64,000 nt of DNA from Theobroma cacao (lineage: Eukaryota > Streptophyta > Magnoliopsida > Malvales > Malvaceae): the NCBI RefSeq assembly GCF_000208745.1, contig NC_030855.1, positions 12,554,750 through 12,618,749 on the forward strand, read 5' to 3'. Both the position numbers and the translations under genes were made by a program. The notes beneath the pieces were generated by a model. The model was given only the letters and a program-made list of their open reading frames with translations. It was not told the origin of the DNA and made no database searches. This document shows, piece after piece, positions 49,480-61,405 of the stretch; position 1 is the first letter of the stretch; every line of letters begins with the position of its first letter.

Positions 49480-50624
49480 ATGAATTAGCAAGTTAAAAGA
49501 TGATTTGGAAGTGAACCGGGGCCAAGTGAGACACTTTTGGAGCCCTAGGAGACAAGTGAAAAATTTTAGAATAAAATAATAATTTTTGGATAAAGTAATA
49601 TTAAAATAATATGGATGTCAAATTGGCTATATTACACGAAGAATGTGTGATTTATACAATTTGTCTAAGTGGGGGAGTGGAAATAAGGGAGAATTTTGAA
49701 GAAAAACGATGTTAGTGGGACCCGTGTGTCTTTATTAAATAAAGCTAGAGTGGGTAAGTATATATTTAAATATTAAATTGACACCTTGGTGAAGTGCAAA
49801 TTTTATATTTTGTTTGTCCATGTGTAAAGGAAGGAATATAGGAGGAAATTGGAATTAAAGAAATGTTAGAAGGACCAAATTGTAAATGATGGAAAGTGTG
49901 GAGGGTCGAATGGTAAATAAGGAAAAGTTGAGGACTCATGTGCAATTACAATATTTGAAGTTAAATGGAAATTAACCAACCAAGGAAAGTTAAATTATGT
50001 GGGATGATGAGATGTGCATGTAAATTCACTATTACATGCAAATTATAGCATGCAAAAAGGATAAGTTAGTGGGGAACATGTGGGACCCCCATTATATGCA
50101 GTAAAAGGAAGAATAAGACTAAGTTTATTTGCATGTAATGAGATTGGTGCATTAGGTGGCCAAATGAGGAAGGATAAATGTGGGATGCATGTGACTTGAA
50201 TGGTTTAATAAACGGCCAAATGAAATATAAGTGAAGCTTGTGCATGAAATTTGATTGGAGGAATAAGGTGGCAAATGAAACAAATCAAAAATAATACCAT
50301 GTGAATCAATGCATGGGCAAAGCAATTTAGCCAAAGGATAAAGGAATGGACAAGGAAAACCTTGCATGCACAAGCCACCAATGAAAAGTGGTGTTAATGA
50401 CAAAGAAAAGAATTGAATGGCATGACATGTAAAGAGAAAAGAAAAGAAAATAATAGAAAAAGGAAGTGATTTTCGGTAATCTGCCCATGTATGAGCAAAA
50501 TGAGAAAGTGAAAGTCATTTTCAAGGCTTTTGCCTTGAGAGGTCCACCCATAACAAAAGGAGAAAGAAGAAAAAAAGAAAGGACGGTTCGGCTTGGAGAA
50601 GCTAAAGAAAATCGAGAGGTTTTG
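49480..50624 (+). mobile_element. 3' LTR of element B, part 2
   Basis: It continues from 46522 and aligns with 26940-27600. It is cut at GGTTTTG by the chimeric LTR. The remainder of this LTR and the right end of element B are not in the window. Confidence 0.88.
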
Positions 50625-52633
50625 TGTAATATCTCGTGCTTTGATATGGTGGCTAATAAAGCTTATCAGATACCAGTTGAGGTTGATTAGAATGTTTAAA
50701 AGTGATGAAAGGTGAAAGGAATAGGTTGGAGAAAAATATGCTGCACGCGAAGAAATAATAATTAAATAATAATATTTTTTATTGAGGATGAATTAATGAG
50801 AAAAAAAAAGAAAAAAAGTTATTCGGAAGTGAATCGGGGTATAACAAGATATTTTGGGTACCAAGGAGACAAGTGAAAAATTTTGAAATAAAATAATATT
50901 TTATTAATAAAATAATATTAAAATATTACTATGTTATTTGGTGTCGAAATTTTCCATGAAAGAGGAATATATGGTCAATATAAGTGGGGGAAAAGATGAA
51001 CGTGGAAATTTTAGAGAAAAATGGCGTTAATGAGGCCTGCATGTCTTTATTAAATAAAAATAATGCAAGTAAATAAATATTTTAAATATTATGGAGACAT
51101 TGTATTGGAGTACAAACTTTATATTTCGTTTGTACATGTGTAAAAGAAGATAATAGAAGGAAATTGGAATTTAGAAGAGGATTGGGAGGACTAAATTGAA
51201 AGGATGGGAACCTAGGAGGGCAAAACAATAATTTTCCTATCAAGCTTGGTCAAAGCTTCTTTTGGAAGCTTTAACCCTTCATCCTTATCCTTAGCTGATC
51301 CTTATCTCTTCAAGATGATGTTTTTTCTTCTCCATCTTCTTCCTCCCATGCCATTTCCATACTTCCACCCCATTTTCATTTTACCCCATGCAATTGAAAG
51401 AAAAATAGAGAGAGTCGGCTAAGGAAAGAAAGGAGGGGAAGGTGGAAGGCTTGGGTAGTAAGTGATTCAAGAGAAATTGAAGAAATATCAAGTGGGTCTC
51501 AAGATTCAAGAAACATAAGGTAAGGATTTTTGTGTTTTAAGTTCATGGTTGGTTAAATCCTTGGAAAAATAATGTCTGAATCATTTTGTGGCAGCTATAG
51601 TGACCATGGGTGTGAGGAAATTATGAATTTTGTTGGGTGAAACTCAAGCTAAAACTAAGTGGTAAGCTTAATGCTACAATTTGAAGCTTATGATTGGTTT
51701 AATATTGTAAGAATGATTGTGTGCATATGTAGTGTTATTGTGATGTCATGGGTATGGTTGGGAGGCAATTATATTAATTGGAAGTTTGGTGTGTAGATAT
51801 GTATTGTAAGGAAAGGTTTAAAAGGTTATGGATGTTGGTGTGCATGAATGAATATTAATGTTATGCTTGGTGGAAACATGTAAATGAGGATGGTGGTACA
51901 TGTAGACTTAGAAAATGTTTGATGGAAGTAAATTTATAGTTGCTGCCATATGTTAGGTAATTGTTATGGAAATGATGGATAAACTTGATAAATATCCTTA
52001 GACAAGATTTATATATGTGCTAAACTCATAAATAAGTTGTTGGTATCCAAATCTAAAGAATTACGCAAGTAAAGGATAAAGGCCACTTTGGTAAAGAATG
52101 TGTCAAGATATAAGTTAGTTGAATGAGAATTCATGATTGAAGGAAAAAGAGAAGTAGAAATGAGGTACACTAAAGATACTGAATTTGGATTGTTGGTAGG
52201 AAGTACAAAAGTAAAGGTAGTGTACTGTGGTGGCGTGCCGAAGGAAATAACGAGCGACCGGTAAGTAGAAATAGCTAGATAAGCCTTTGCTTTAATAGCG
52301 ATGTAACATCCCGCTATTGTAAGGTGAGTGAACTTGCATTAAAATATTTTGGGATAATTGCATATGTGTTTAATTGAATCACCTAAAATGTTTTATAGGA
52401 CTTTTTTTAAAAACGTGCATGGGAACAAACCCTTGATGAAATGTTTTTATGTGGTAACATATGTGATATAATGAAACCATGTGTTCTTATATTATGTAGA
52501 TATGTATGTTATGCTTTAATTAATAATGCTGTATAATAGCAATAATCGTGCACGTACGGGTGTGGGAGTGCAAGTGACGGTGCCGGTGGTGTGCGGTGTG
52601 GGAGTGCACATGCTAGTAATGATGTGGGCGGGA
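50625..52633 (+). mobile_element. Chimeric B2/A LTR (5' LTR), part 1
   Basis: It starts TGTAATATCTCGTGC, is B2-like up to GGTGAGTG at 52323-52330, then A-like. The junction is the same as in 38212-41336. It is interrupted at 52633 in its minisatellite by element G and resumes at 60231. Confidence 0.85.
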
Positions 52634-53703
52634 TGTTGGTCCCTATAATATGTGCTAGAGGGGGGGTGAATAGCACAATTTGACTTTTAACAATATTGGA
52701 AACTAATTTCCAGAACTTAAGAAAATAAAAACAAAGTATAAGATGCACAACAATTTAGAGTGGTTCGATCCAAGACCTACATCCACTACATTGATTATCC
52801 AACCAAGGATTTTCCCACAAATCCACTAAGAACCGGTGAAATTCACAAGCTTTCACCAAGCTTTACAATGGCTTTTCAAGGCTCAGCCAAAACCTTTTAC
52901 ACTAGTTTTTCACGAGCTAAACTAAAACCCAAAGTTGTTTTTCAAGGCTCAACCATAACCTACAACAATCAAGCTATCCCAAGCTTGAACAACCCCTTAG
53001 AGTGATTTCCTCACTCTAAGAATACAAGGAAAGTAGTAAAAGAAAGTACCTATGATCACTGGTTGATTTGATTGGTACAAGATTGAGTGCTAAATACAAA
53101 TGCAAAGAGTAGGCGTTTAAGTGAAAACAAGTGCAGCGAAGATTTTTTGGTTTTTCAACTCTCTATAGCTCAAATCTCATTCAAGGCTTCTAAAAAACTT
53201 GTTTCTAACTGTTGGAAGACCCTTTTATACTTGGAGATGCAACTCTGATGGCAGTTTGGCAGTTTTATGTCTATTGGAAATAGTTGAGGATGAGTTCTAA
53301 CCGTTAATCTGTCTTGTAGTGCTCTGGTTCAAATTGCAGACAAATAGCTCTTAGTCAACTGACTTGGTTGACTAAGTTGGTTCTGTTTCAGGTTGCAGAT
53401 TCTGGCAGAGAGTAGTTAGTCGACTCACTTGGTCGACTAAGTTGATTTTGTTTCTCAAACTCTTCAGCCCGCCATTCCTCCAATTTGAAACTTGGTCAAC
53501 CAATATTCTTCCTTATTTCACCAATAGGCTTTCTCCTCATTAGATAGTTACATCTTGTTATTTTTATTCCTCTTTTTCTTTGATATACTCTTTGAGGAGT
53601 TAAATGATTAATTTCATATATTAATTTTCCTGCACACTCAAGTAAAGATATAAGACACAAATGAATGGGAATGTTTTATTATCATCAAAAACTAATGGAG
53701 CCA
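52634..53703 (-). mobile_element. 3' LTR of SIRE-like copia element G
   Basis: On the plus strand it starts TGTTGGTCCCTATAATATG with GAGGGGGGTGAATAGC soon after, and ends CTAATGGAGCCA. It is 1070 bases, like its partner at 59161-60230, and nearly identical to it. On the minus strand it follows a polypurine tract. The GAGGGGGGTGAATAG motif is characteristic of SIRE/Maximus LTRs. Confidence 0.9.
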
Positions 53704-53707
53704 ATAA

Positions 53708-53720
53708 TCTCCCCCTTTTT
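53708..53720 (-). other. Polypurine tract of element G
   Basis: The minus strand reads AAAAAGGGGGAGA, then TTAT and the LTR. A second similar run (ACAAAAAGGGGGAG) lies at 54490-54503, downstream of the env-like frame. Confidence 0.8.
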
Positions 53721-54524
53721 GATGATGACAAAACATTCCTTGATTGACAGCATAGTGTCCTTTTAGTCTTTTTAGTTTTCTGTAGAAAATGAGGATTGCT
53801 CATCCTAAGTATATGCTCTCCCTTAGTGTATGTATATTTTGCTTACTTTATTCTAGCAGATTTTATTCTTGTCATATAGAGAGAATGACATTATACACTT
53901 AGACTATATATGTGTATATACATGTGCAGAAATCTGAAATGATTTACAGCAATAAATGTTGATAGATTTTTCATAAAGAATTTAGCAGAGTTTTGTCAAC
54001 AACATACAGTCATAAGATTTTATCTAGTCCCTTCATAATTCAATTGACATTCAATACACAGCATCTATATCTATTTATAGACAGAAGTTATTCTCAATGC
54101 CATATTGAAAATCATTTATCAACTTGTAAATCAATGTCAGCTTAGCGTCAGCAGATTTTGTTCATGACAGTGAAAATACTGAGATAACAAAATATTAGTA
54201 GACTTTAATTTGTAGCAGTTAAACAACATAGACATTTCAGAATTCGCTTTTCACACACAACTATATAAACAACAGAATTAAACTTAAGTGTTCAAGTGCC
54301 ACCATGGCACAAATAACAATTAATAAAAAAGTATTTCGAAATTGCCCTTGGATAATTTTACTTCCTATCTCTTATTTTTTTAAGTTCCTGCTTTTGATTA
54401 TGCTTTCTTTTCTTTCCTAGGTTCTTGGTTCCTCCACCCTAACATTTTTTTTGTTTAAAATTTATTCTCTAGTTCCTACACCCATTCTACTCCCCCTTTT
54501 TGTCAGCATCAAAGAAAGGGGCTT
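53721..54524 (-). other. 3' untranslated region of element G
   Basis: About 0.8 kb between the two purine runs, AT-rich, without a credible reading frame. Confidence 0.6.
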
Positions 54525-56375
54525 CTATTCATCTGATATGTCAGAAGGTGAGGATTCAGTGTCATAGAAAAGGTTTATAGGAAAAGGAGAAGGCTCTCGG
54601 AGAGGTGATGACTGTCTAGGGGAAGGTTCTGGTGAGGACTTGTTTGAGACAGGGATTGGACTCTGATGAGAAGAGGCTGAAATTGGTCTAGATTTCTCTG
54701 CCAACCTAGAAGACTTTTTTCTTTTAAGAAAAGATGACTTGGTGGCCATAGTCTTCTTTCCCTTGGTTGGTAGTTTTTCCTCAGTTGATAGTGTTGCATG
54801 GCTTTTTCTTTCCCAGATTTTGTCTTTACTTTGAGAGCTGATGCAAGTTTCTTTCCTTTTCCTGCATCTCTACCATTTTTTTGAGTTTCTGTTCTGGTAG
54901 TGTCTTTTTCAGCTTGTCCCTCCTTAACCATTTGGAGAAAGACATCCATAATGAAAACTTCCTCTGAATTTGGAGGAGAGGCCTGGTGTTTCTTTGTTTC
55001 TGAACCAACCACTTCGTCCCTTGTTCTGATTCATTTTTGCTTTGAAGTTCAGAAAAGGGTGTCTTGGCTGGCTGATCATCCCTTTGGTGAGAGTCTTTAG
55101 TCTGCAAAACAAGACTGGCAGATTTGTAGGTGGAACCTTCAGCTTGAAAGCCATAACTTCCAACATAAGGAGTAGATTTTTCTGCTGACTTAGCTGAACC
55201 TTCAGCACCTTACTATGCTGGTGCAGTGTTAGATGTTGCAAACTTGTCTGCAGCCACAAGTTCAGATGGAATGTTTTCCTTATCCTTCAGTTTTTTTTCC
55301 AACTCAGTGATTCTCTCTTCAATTTTCTGTAGCTTTTCTCCTTGGTCAGTCAGCTTTCCATCAATCCTCATGAGCAAGTTGAAAATTACTTTATTTGAGA
55401 ATCTGGAAGAGGCTCCTTCAGGTTGAGTAGGTAGGTTGTGTTCTTTTCTTGGACCGATCTTGGGGTTCTTAATGAACCTTTCCCCATCGAGTATATACCC
55501 CATTTTAACCAAGCTCCCATAATAAATAGCTTAATCTCTGGTTTTTACCAAGTCCATATCATACCTCTTTGCCCATATTCTTTTCTTCTGTACAAGGGAT
55601 GTAATGACATTCCCATACGGCAAATTAACCTTGTCAAGTCTGCAGGTACTTCTCATTTTTTCAATCATATATCTTTTCAGATTCAGAGATACCTCGTTGA
55701 AGGCATGTTTCATCAGCCAAAGGTCCTAGAGGCTGATGTAGCTAAGACTTCTACTTCTACCTTGAATTTTGTTGCTATAAAATAGTGTAAAATTCTAATA
55801 TGAGGGGTAAAAATCAGACCCGAATTGCTTTTTGAGGAGTATTTTTCCTTTCTCTGGGTGATGATCTCTCACAATGAGGATGGATCATATTTTTCAGGGA
55901 GCTCATACTCACCTTCTTTACATTCTATTTTCAGCAAGTTTTCTAAATCTTTAGCAGTCACAACAAATTCTTTTCCATTCAAATATACATTTAAACCATC
56001 TTCGACATAATCATCGGAATCAACTAAGTCCTTTCCTTTAAAAGCAATCCCAGAATAGAACTCTTTGACCAGACTTGCACTAGAAGACCTATTCTTAAAG
56101 GTGCTGTAACCTTTTAGTTTCAGTTCATCAAAGTACTCAGATAAACTAGTCTGGAATTCTACATTTTCATCAAAACTTTTCCAATCAATAAATTTGCCAT
56201 AGGAGATTGATGCATTCTCAATATTTTTGAACATATATTCATGCAACTTATTCTTGAACTTCGAAGAAGAAGAACTAGTACCTTTGTGGAATGAGGATTC
56301 TGTATCTTTCTTCTTGTTGGTTTTCTGCTTTTTTTCTCTTAGTTTCTCGAATATTTCTTTTACTAAAACAAGCAT
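54525..56375 (-). pseudogene. Env-like/additional ORF of element G (broken)
   Basis: Downstream of pol on the minus strand lies a second coding region in several frames. It opens MLVLVKEIFEKLREKK at 56375 and has a lysine- and serine-rich start. A folded-looking part (GLNVYLNGKEFVVTAKDLENLL) follows, then a segment near 55700-55530 with NLPYGNVITSLVQKK. A heptad-like coiled coil at about 55390-55270 reads GKLTDQGEKLQKIEERITEL. The end is Ser/Pro-rich (SSPEPSPRQSSPLREPSP) and finishes at 54525. At least three frame changes and several stops break it. SIRE/Maximus elements carry an extra ORF here, often called env-like, with coiled coil and proline-rich parts. I see no signal peptide or clear membrane segment, so an envelope role is not supported by this copy. 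Confidence 0.65.
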
Positions 56376-56880
56376 GATTTTCTATTTCTTCTTCAGACTT
56401 TCCGTTCATGTTCCTTCCTCCATTGGCCTTTTCCCTTTCTTTTTTTCTGATATCTCTTTACTCTGAGATGTTCTTGCCATTTTTATTCCAGAAATTTTTA
56501 ATGGTTAGGGTTTGAGTCAGTTTCAAAGGCAAACAGAAAGATTTAGGTTTTTGTTTTTAAAGCAACGCATTTCAGGGGAGAGAAGAGGAGAGGTTGTCAG
56601 TAGTTATTTCTTAGAAAAACTGCTCACCATCCCTTAAGTGCTGCCCTACCTTCATTCTTTATAATTTCAAAATTCCTTCTAAAATTTTGGTTATTTACGT
56701 TTGGTAGTATTTCTTCTTTCTCTTTGCACCCGGTAAACCAAATATTTACCTCATTTTACTCCTCCTTCTATAAACTAACTGAGTCTTATTATTTAATATT
56801 GTCAAACCACTCTTAGTTGACTAAGATTTCCTTAGTCGACTGAATGCACTCTGTTTTCTATGTGAGAGCCAAAGGTTTTC

Positions 56881-58735
56881 CTATAATTCCTTCATACTAA
56901 TCATCCCTAAATTTCTTCTAATCTCAAAGAATTTATCTTTATTAAGAGGTTTGGTAAAAATGTTTGCTAATTGATGTAAAGTGTTCACAAATTCTATCTT
57001 AATATCATTTTTCACTACATGGTCTCTAATAAAATGGTGTCCTATTTTTTGATATATTGATTGCACTTGTGTTATCACAGTATATTGGTACGTTATGCAT
57101 AGTTATTCCATAGTCTTTTAATTGTTGTTTGATCCAAAGAATTTGTGCACAGCAGCTACCTAGTGATACATACTCTGCTTCGACTGTTGACAAAGCTATT
57201 GAGTTTTGCTTCTTGCTAGACCAAGACACAAGCATGCTTCCTAAAAATTGGCATGTTCCACGAGTGCTTTTCCTATCAGTTTTGCTGCCAGTAAAGTCAG
57301 CATCTGAATATCCAACTAAGCTAAGAGTTGAGTGTCTAGAGTACCAAATTCCTAGTCCTTGAGTGTCTATGAGGTATCTAAAAATTCTCTTAACAGCTGT
57401 TAGGTGTGTTTCTTTAGGTTGTGACTGAAATCTAGCACACAAGCACACACTATACTGAATATCTGGTCTACTTGCTGTTAAGTAGAGAAGAGAGCCGATC
57501 ATACCTCTATGGAGCTTTTGATCTATATCTTTACCTTTTTCATCTAAGTCGAGTTTGGTGGATGGACTCATTGGTGTGGAAATTGATTTCAGCTTTAGCA
57601 TATCAAATTTCTTAAGCATATCTTGAGTGTATCTTTCTTGGTTGATGAAGATTCCTTCCTCACTTTATTTAATTTGAAGACCAAGGAAGTACCTCAACTC
57701 TCCCATCATGCTCATCTCAAATTCACCCTACATTTCCTTAGCAAAGTTCCTGCATAAAGCCTCATTAGTTGCACCAAATACATTATCATCCACATATATT
57801 TTCACAACAATTAAATCATTTAGATATCTCTTAATGAATAATGTAGTATCGATGCTGCCTCTATCATACCCTTTTTCAACTAAAAATTTTGAAATCCTTT
57901 CATACCAAGCTCTAGGAGCTTGTTTCAATCCATACAAGGCTTTATAAAGTTGGAAAATATGATCAGATTTTTCAAAGTCTTCAAAACCAGGTGGTTGTTC
58001 TACATATACTTCCTCTTGAATTAATCCATTTAAGAATGCACTTTTTACATCCATTTGGAACAATTTAAAATTCATGAAACATGCAAAAGCTAGCAACAAC
58101 CTTATGGCTTTAATCCTAGCAACGGGAGCAAGCGTTTCATCATAATCTATTCCTTCCTCTTAGTTGTATCCTTTTGCAACCAGCCTAGCTTTATTTCTAA
58201 CTACATTTCCTTGCTCATCTACCTTATTTCTAAATACCCATTTTGTACCAACAATAGGGTGATTTGAAGGTCTAGGTACCAATGACCATACACGACTCTT
58301 TGTGAATTGATCAAGTTCTTCTTGCATGGCTATTATCCAACTTTCCTCTTTTTCAGCTTCTTTAAAGTTTTTAGGTTCAATTTGAGATATAAAAGCTGAA
58401 AACTCACAAGTTTCTCTAGTTGCTTTCCTAGTTTTAACTCCTTGTGAAATGTCACCTATTATTTGGTCTTGTGGGTGATCTCTTACAAATCTCCAACTCC
58501 TTGGTAGATCATCATGCTGATTTTCTGCTCTTTGCAGATTATCTAGAGGTGGACTTTTATTTTCTCTTCTAAGTGAGCTTTCTTCATTATTTTTGTTGTT
58601 TTCTAAACTCATTTCCTCTATTTGTTTTTCTAGGACTTCTACATCATCATCATTATCATGAACTTCTTTTTGTAAAGCATTTGACTCATCAAAAACTACA
58701 TGAATTGATTCTTCAATGGTTAAGGTCCTTTGTTA
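56881..58735 (-). pseudogene. Copia RT-RNase H of element G (5'-truncated pol)
   Basis: On the minus strand the frame enters at about 58735 in the linker after integrase (TIEESIHVVFDE). RT follows: EPKNFKEAEKEESW, IVGTKWVFRNKVDEQG, NKARLVAKGYN, then FKLFQMDVKSAFLNG, YALYGLKQAP-type LYKALYGLKQAPRAWYE and the catalytic YVDDNVFG (usual YVDDIIFG, both Asp kept). RNase H shows YSDADFTGSKTDRKSTRG and ALSTVEAEYVSL. The tail is HHFIRDHVVKNDIKIEFV and NIFTKPLNKDKF. Stops at 58160 (TAA), 57728 (TAG) and 57665 (TAA) fall where relatives have Gln. A frameshift lies near 57050. Gag, protease and integrase are missing. Confidence 0.92.
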
Positions 58736-59160
58736 AAAACTCTAGGGGTTAAGCAATAACTAGGACGAGGCAATATTGTTAAAAACTTCATGTTTTCAGA
58801 TTAAGAGGCAGTCGGTAACTAGGACGAGGTGTCCTCGTAGACTTGTATCCATCTTTTGGTAGGTGTCTTGGCATTCAGTAGCTGTACATTTGTCGAGTTT
58901 CCCCGTTGGACATCGAGTCTCTTTTTATTATGTATAGATGAACCTAATGTAAATTATTAAGATACATGTTGTAGACAATGTATATACACTTGTTAGGTAT
59001 GCCAGTATGAGGTGGAAATGTTTAATATTATTTTGATTCTAAGTTATGAAATATGACTTAGCAGTTTATGATGGAATGATGAACATGTCAAACTAATAGG
59101 CTTGCTTGGGCCTTCACTAAGCCCTTGCGTTGGTCATGGCCCAAAATTTGGGTCGTGACA
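58736..59160 (+). mobile_element. LTR A end fragment (A8) with filler at its left edge
   Basis: From about 58779 it matches the last ~390 bases of LTR A (CTTCATGTTTTCAG to GGGTCGTGACA at 59160). It ends flush with LTR G copy 2. The 43 bases before it repeat TAACTAGGACGAGG (58757 and 58816) and TTGTTAAAAACT (58730 and 58777), typical of templated repair filler. It replaces the missing 5' half of element G. Confidence 0.8.
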
Positions 59161-60230
59161 TGTTGGTCCCTATAATATGTGCTAGAGGGGGGTGAATAGC
59201 ATAATTTGGCTCTTAACAATATTGGAAACTAATTTCTAGAACTTAAGAAAATAAAAACAGAGTATAAGATGCACAACAATTTAGAGTGGTTCGGTCCAAG
59301 ACCTACATCCACTACCTTGATTATCCAACCAAGGATTTTCCAACAAATCCACTAAGAACCGGTGAAATTCACAAGCTTTCACCAAGCTTTACAATGGCTT
59401 TTCAAGGCTCAGCCAAAACCTTTTACACTAGTTTTTCACGGGCTAAACTAAAACCCAAAGTGGTTTTCCAAGGCTCAACCACAGCCTACAACAATCAAGC
59501 TATCCCAAGCTTGAACAACCTCTTAGAGTGACTTCCTCACTCTAAGAATACAAGGAAAGTAGTAAAAGAAAGTACCTATGATCACTAGTTGATCTGATTG
59601 GTACAAGATTGAGTGCTAAATACAAATGCAAATAGTAGGCGTTTAAGTGCAAACAAGTGAAGTGAAGATTTTTTGGTTTTTCAACTTTCTATAACTCAAA
59701 TCTCATTTAAGGCTTCTAAAAAACTTGTTTCTAATTGTTGAAAGACCCTTTTATACTTAGAGATACAACTCTGATGGCAGTTTGGCAGTTTTATGTTCGT
59801 TGGAAACAATTGAGGATGAGTTCTAGCCGTTAATTTGTATTATAGTGCTCTAGTTCAAATTGCAGACAAAGAGCTCTCAGTCGACTGACTTGGTTGACTA
59901 AGTTGGTTCTATTTCAAGTTGCAGATTTTGGCAGAGAGCAGTTAGTCGACTCACTTGGTCGACTAAGTTGATTCTGTTTCTCAAACTCTTCAGCCCGCCA
60001 TTCTTCTAATTTGAAACTTGGTCAACCAATATTCTTCCTTGTTTCACCAATAGGCTTCCTCCTTGTTAGATAGTTACATCTTGTTATTTTTATTCCTCTT
60101 TTTCTTTTGATATACTCTTTGAGGAGTTAAATGATTAATTTCATATATTAATTTTCCTACACACTCAAGTAAAGATATTAGACACAAATGAATGGGAATG
60201 TTTTATTATCATCAAAAACTAATGGAGCCA
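59161..60230 (-). mobile_element. LTR G, second copy
   Basis: 1070 bases, from TGTTGGTCCCTATAATATG to CTAATGGAGCCA, in the same orientation as 52634-53703. No primer-binding site or gag adjoins its inner edge; LTR A8 does. No clear target-site duplication is visible (CGGGA before copy 1, AATGG after copy 2). Confidence 0.88.
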
Positions 60231-60372
60231 AATGGGAGTGCATGTGATGATATTGAAATGTGCGTGTAGGGAGTGCACATGATGATATTGAAATGTGCGT
60301 GTAGGGACTACACATGATGATATTGCCTTGTGCGTGTAAGGAGTGCACATGAGCTGAGTAAGGTGGCAGTGG
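60231..60372 (+). repeat. Minisatellite in LTR A part of the chimeric LTR
   Basis: Four ~32-base units with GTGCGTGTAGGGAGTGCACATG and GATGATATTG, close to the unit type of LTR A1. Confidence 0.85.
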
Positions 60373-60374
60373 TG

Positions 60375-60378
<4 letters not shown>

Positions 60379-60423
<45 letters not shown>
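60379..60423. repeat. (TA)n microsatellite
   Basis: An uninterrupted TA run after the minisatellite, as in other LTR A copies. Confidence 0.95.
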
Positions 60424-60425
<2 letters not shown>

Positions 60426-61170
60426 TATAGACAAGTTATGAAAATAAAAATGTGATTGTACTATATGCTATAGAATGCCTTTCCGTTGCAGCAAGAAACC
60501 CTCTGTTTTGCTTGTCTTGTTTGGATATTTACTGTAGTTTTCATTCTTTTCAACTCCATTTTGGATTATAAGTCCTTCACTTTAAGGGATTAAATAATCA
60601 AGGGTTGAATTAAGGGGTTTTACAAGAAATTAAATTAAATTGCATAGTTTTTAAAATAAGTGCATCGTGTTTTCAAGATCCTTCCGTATCGTTTGCTTAT
60701 TGCCTTCTTATGTTCACACACTGAGTTTATACTCATTATTTTCAACTTCATGTTTTAGTTTTCAGGTTTAAAGGTAGTTGGATTCCTAGGCCAAGGTGCT
60801 TCCTCTTATTTGTTTTTTGGGTAGGTCATCCTAACACTAAATGTTAACAACCACGCCCAGAGTCACTCCGTTGACGATCAAGGTCCTTGTATATGGACAT
60901 ATATGCTCAATGTGAATCATTAAGATACATTTGACAAACTATTTATGTATATTTTGATTTATGGTGCCAATGCAAGCATTTACTTAAGTTCTATAAATTG
61001 CCTTCGAAGATATTGGCATTTGAACACTATTAAGTATAGATCTTAAAGAGATATGCATGATAGATGGACTAATGTACAAGTTCATATAGAAAGGCTTGCT
61101 TGGGCCTAGTGGGTTGTGCCTATTGGGTCATTGCACTGGTCATGGCTCGGGAATTAAGTTGTGACAGACT

Positions 61171-61182
61171 TGGTATCAGAGC
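61171..61182 (+). other. Primer-binding site after the chimeric LTR
   Basis: TGGTATCAGAGC four bases after the LTR end, the same spacing as in element B. It shows that the chimeric LTR at 50625-61166 is the 5' LTR of an element whose 3' end lies outside the window. Confidence 0.92.
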
Positions 61183-61405
61183 TCTAGGTTTGGTTAAGTC
61201 CTAAGGGTTCTTGTGTCTGTCAGTGGAGTTGTAGGAGTTTGTGTAGAGTCTCATCCTTGGATTGTGGGCGCGTAACGCAAGCTAAGGACGGGAGGCTACA
61301 TAGGCCCCTAATCCATTAGAAACTTACCTATTCCTATGATGTATAAATGGCTAAGTAATCAACACTTGGTTGTGTATAGGTGGAGGTGTGCCTGTTACAC
61401 ATGCC

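Larger units (their letters stand above)
60231..61166 (+). mobile_element. Chimeric B2/A LTR (5' LTR), part 2
   Basis: It resumes in the LTR A minisatellite (GGGAGTGCATGTGATGATATTG-like units to about 60370). A TA microsatellite, the acceptor-like module ending near 60759 and GAGTCACTCCGTTG near 60861 follow, and it ends AGTTGTGACA. With 50625-52633 it totals about 2.95 kb. Confidence 0.87.

Noticed and set aside
54900..55785. Plus-strand frames opposite the additional ORF of element G
   Set aside because: Shadow frames; the coding sense is minus, shown by the coiled-coil heptads and the Ser/Pro-rich end lying in the same orientation as pol.
52760..59531. 81-codon frames repeated nearly identically at 52760-53005 and 59286-59531
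   Set aside because: Both sit inside the two copies of LTR G; similarity is due to LTR identity, and the frame is antisense to the element.
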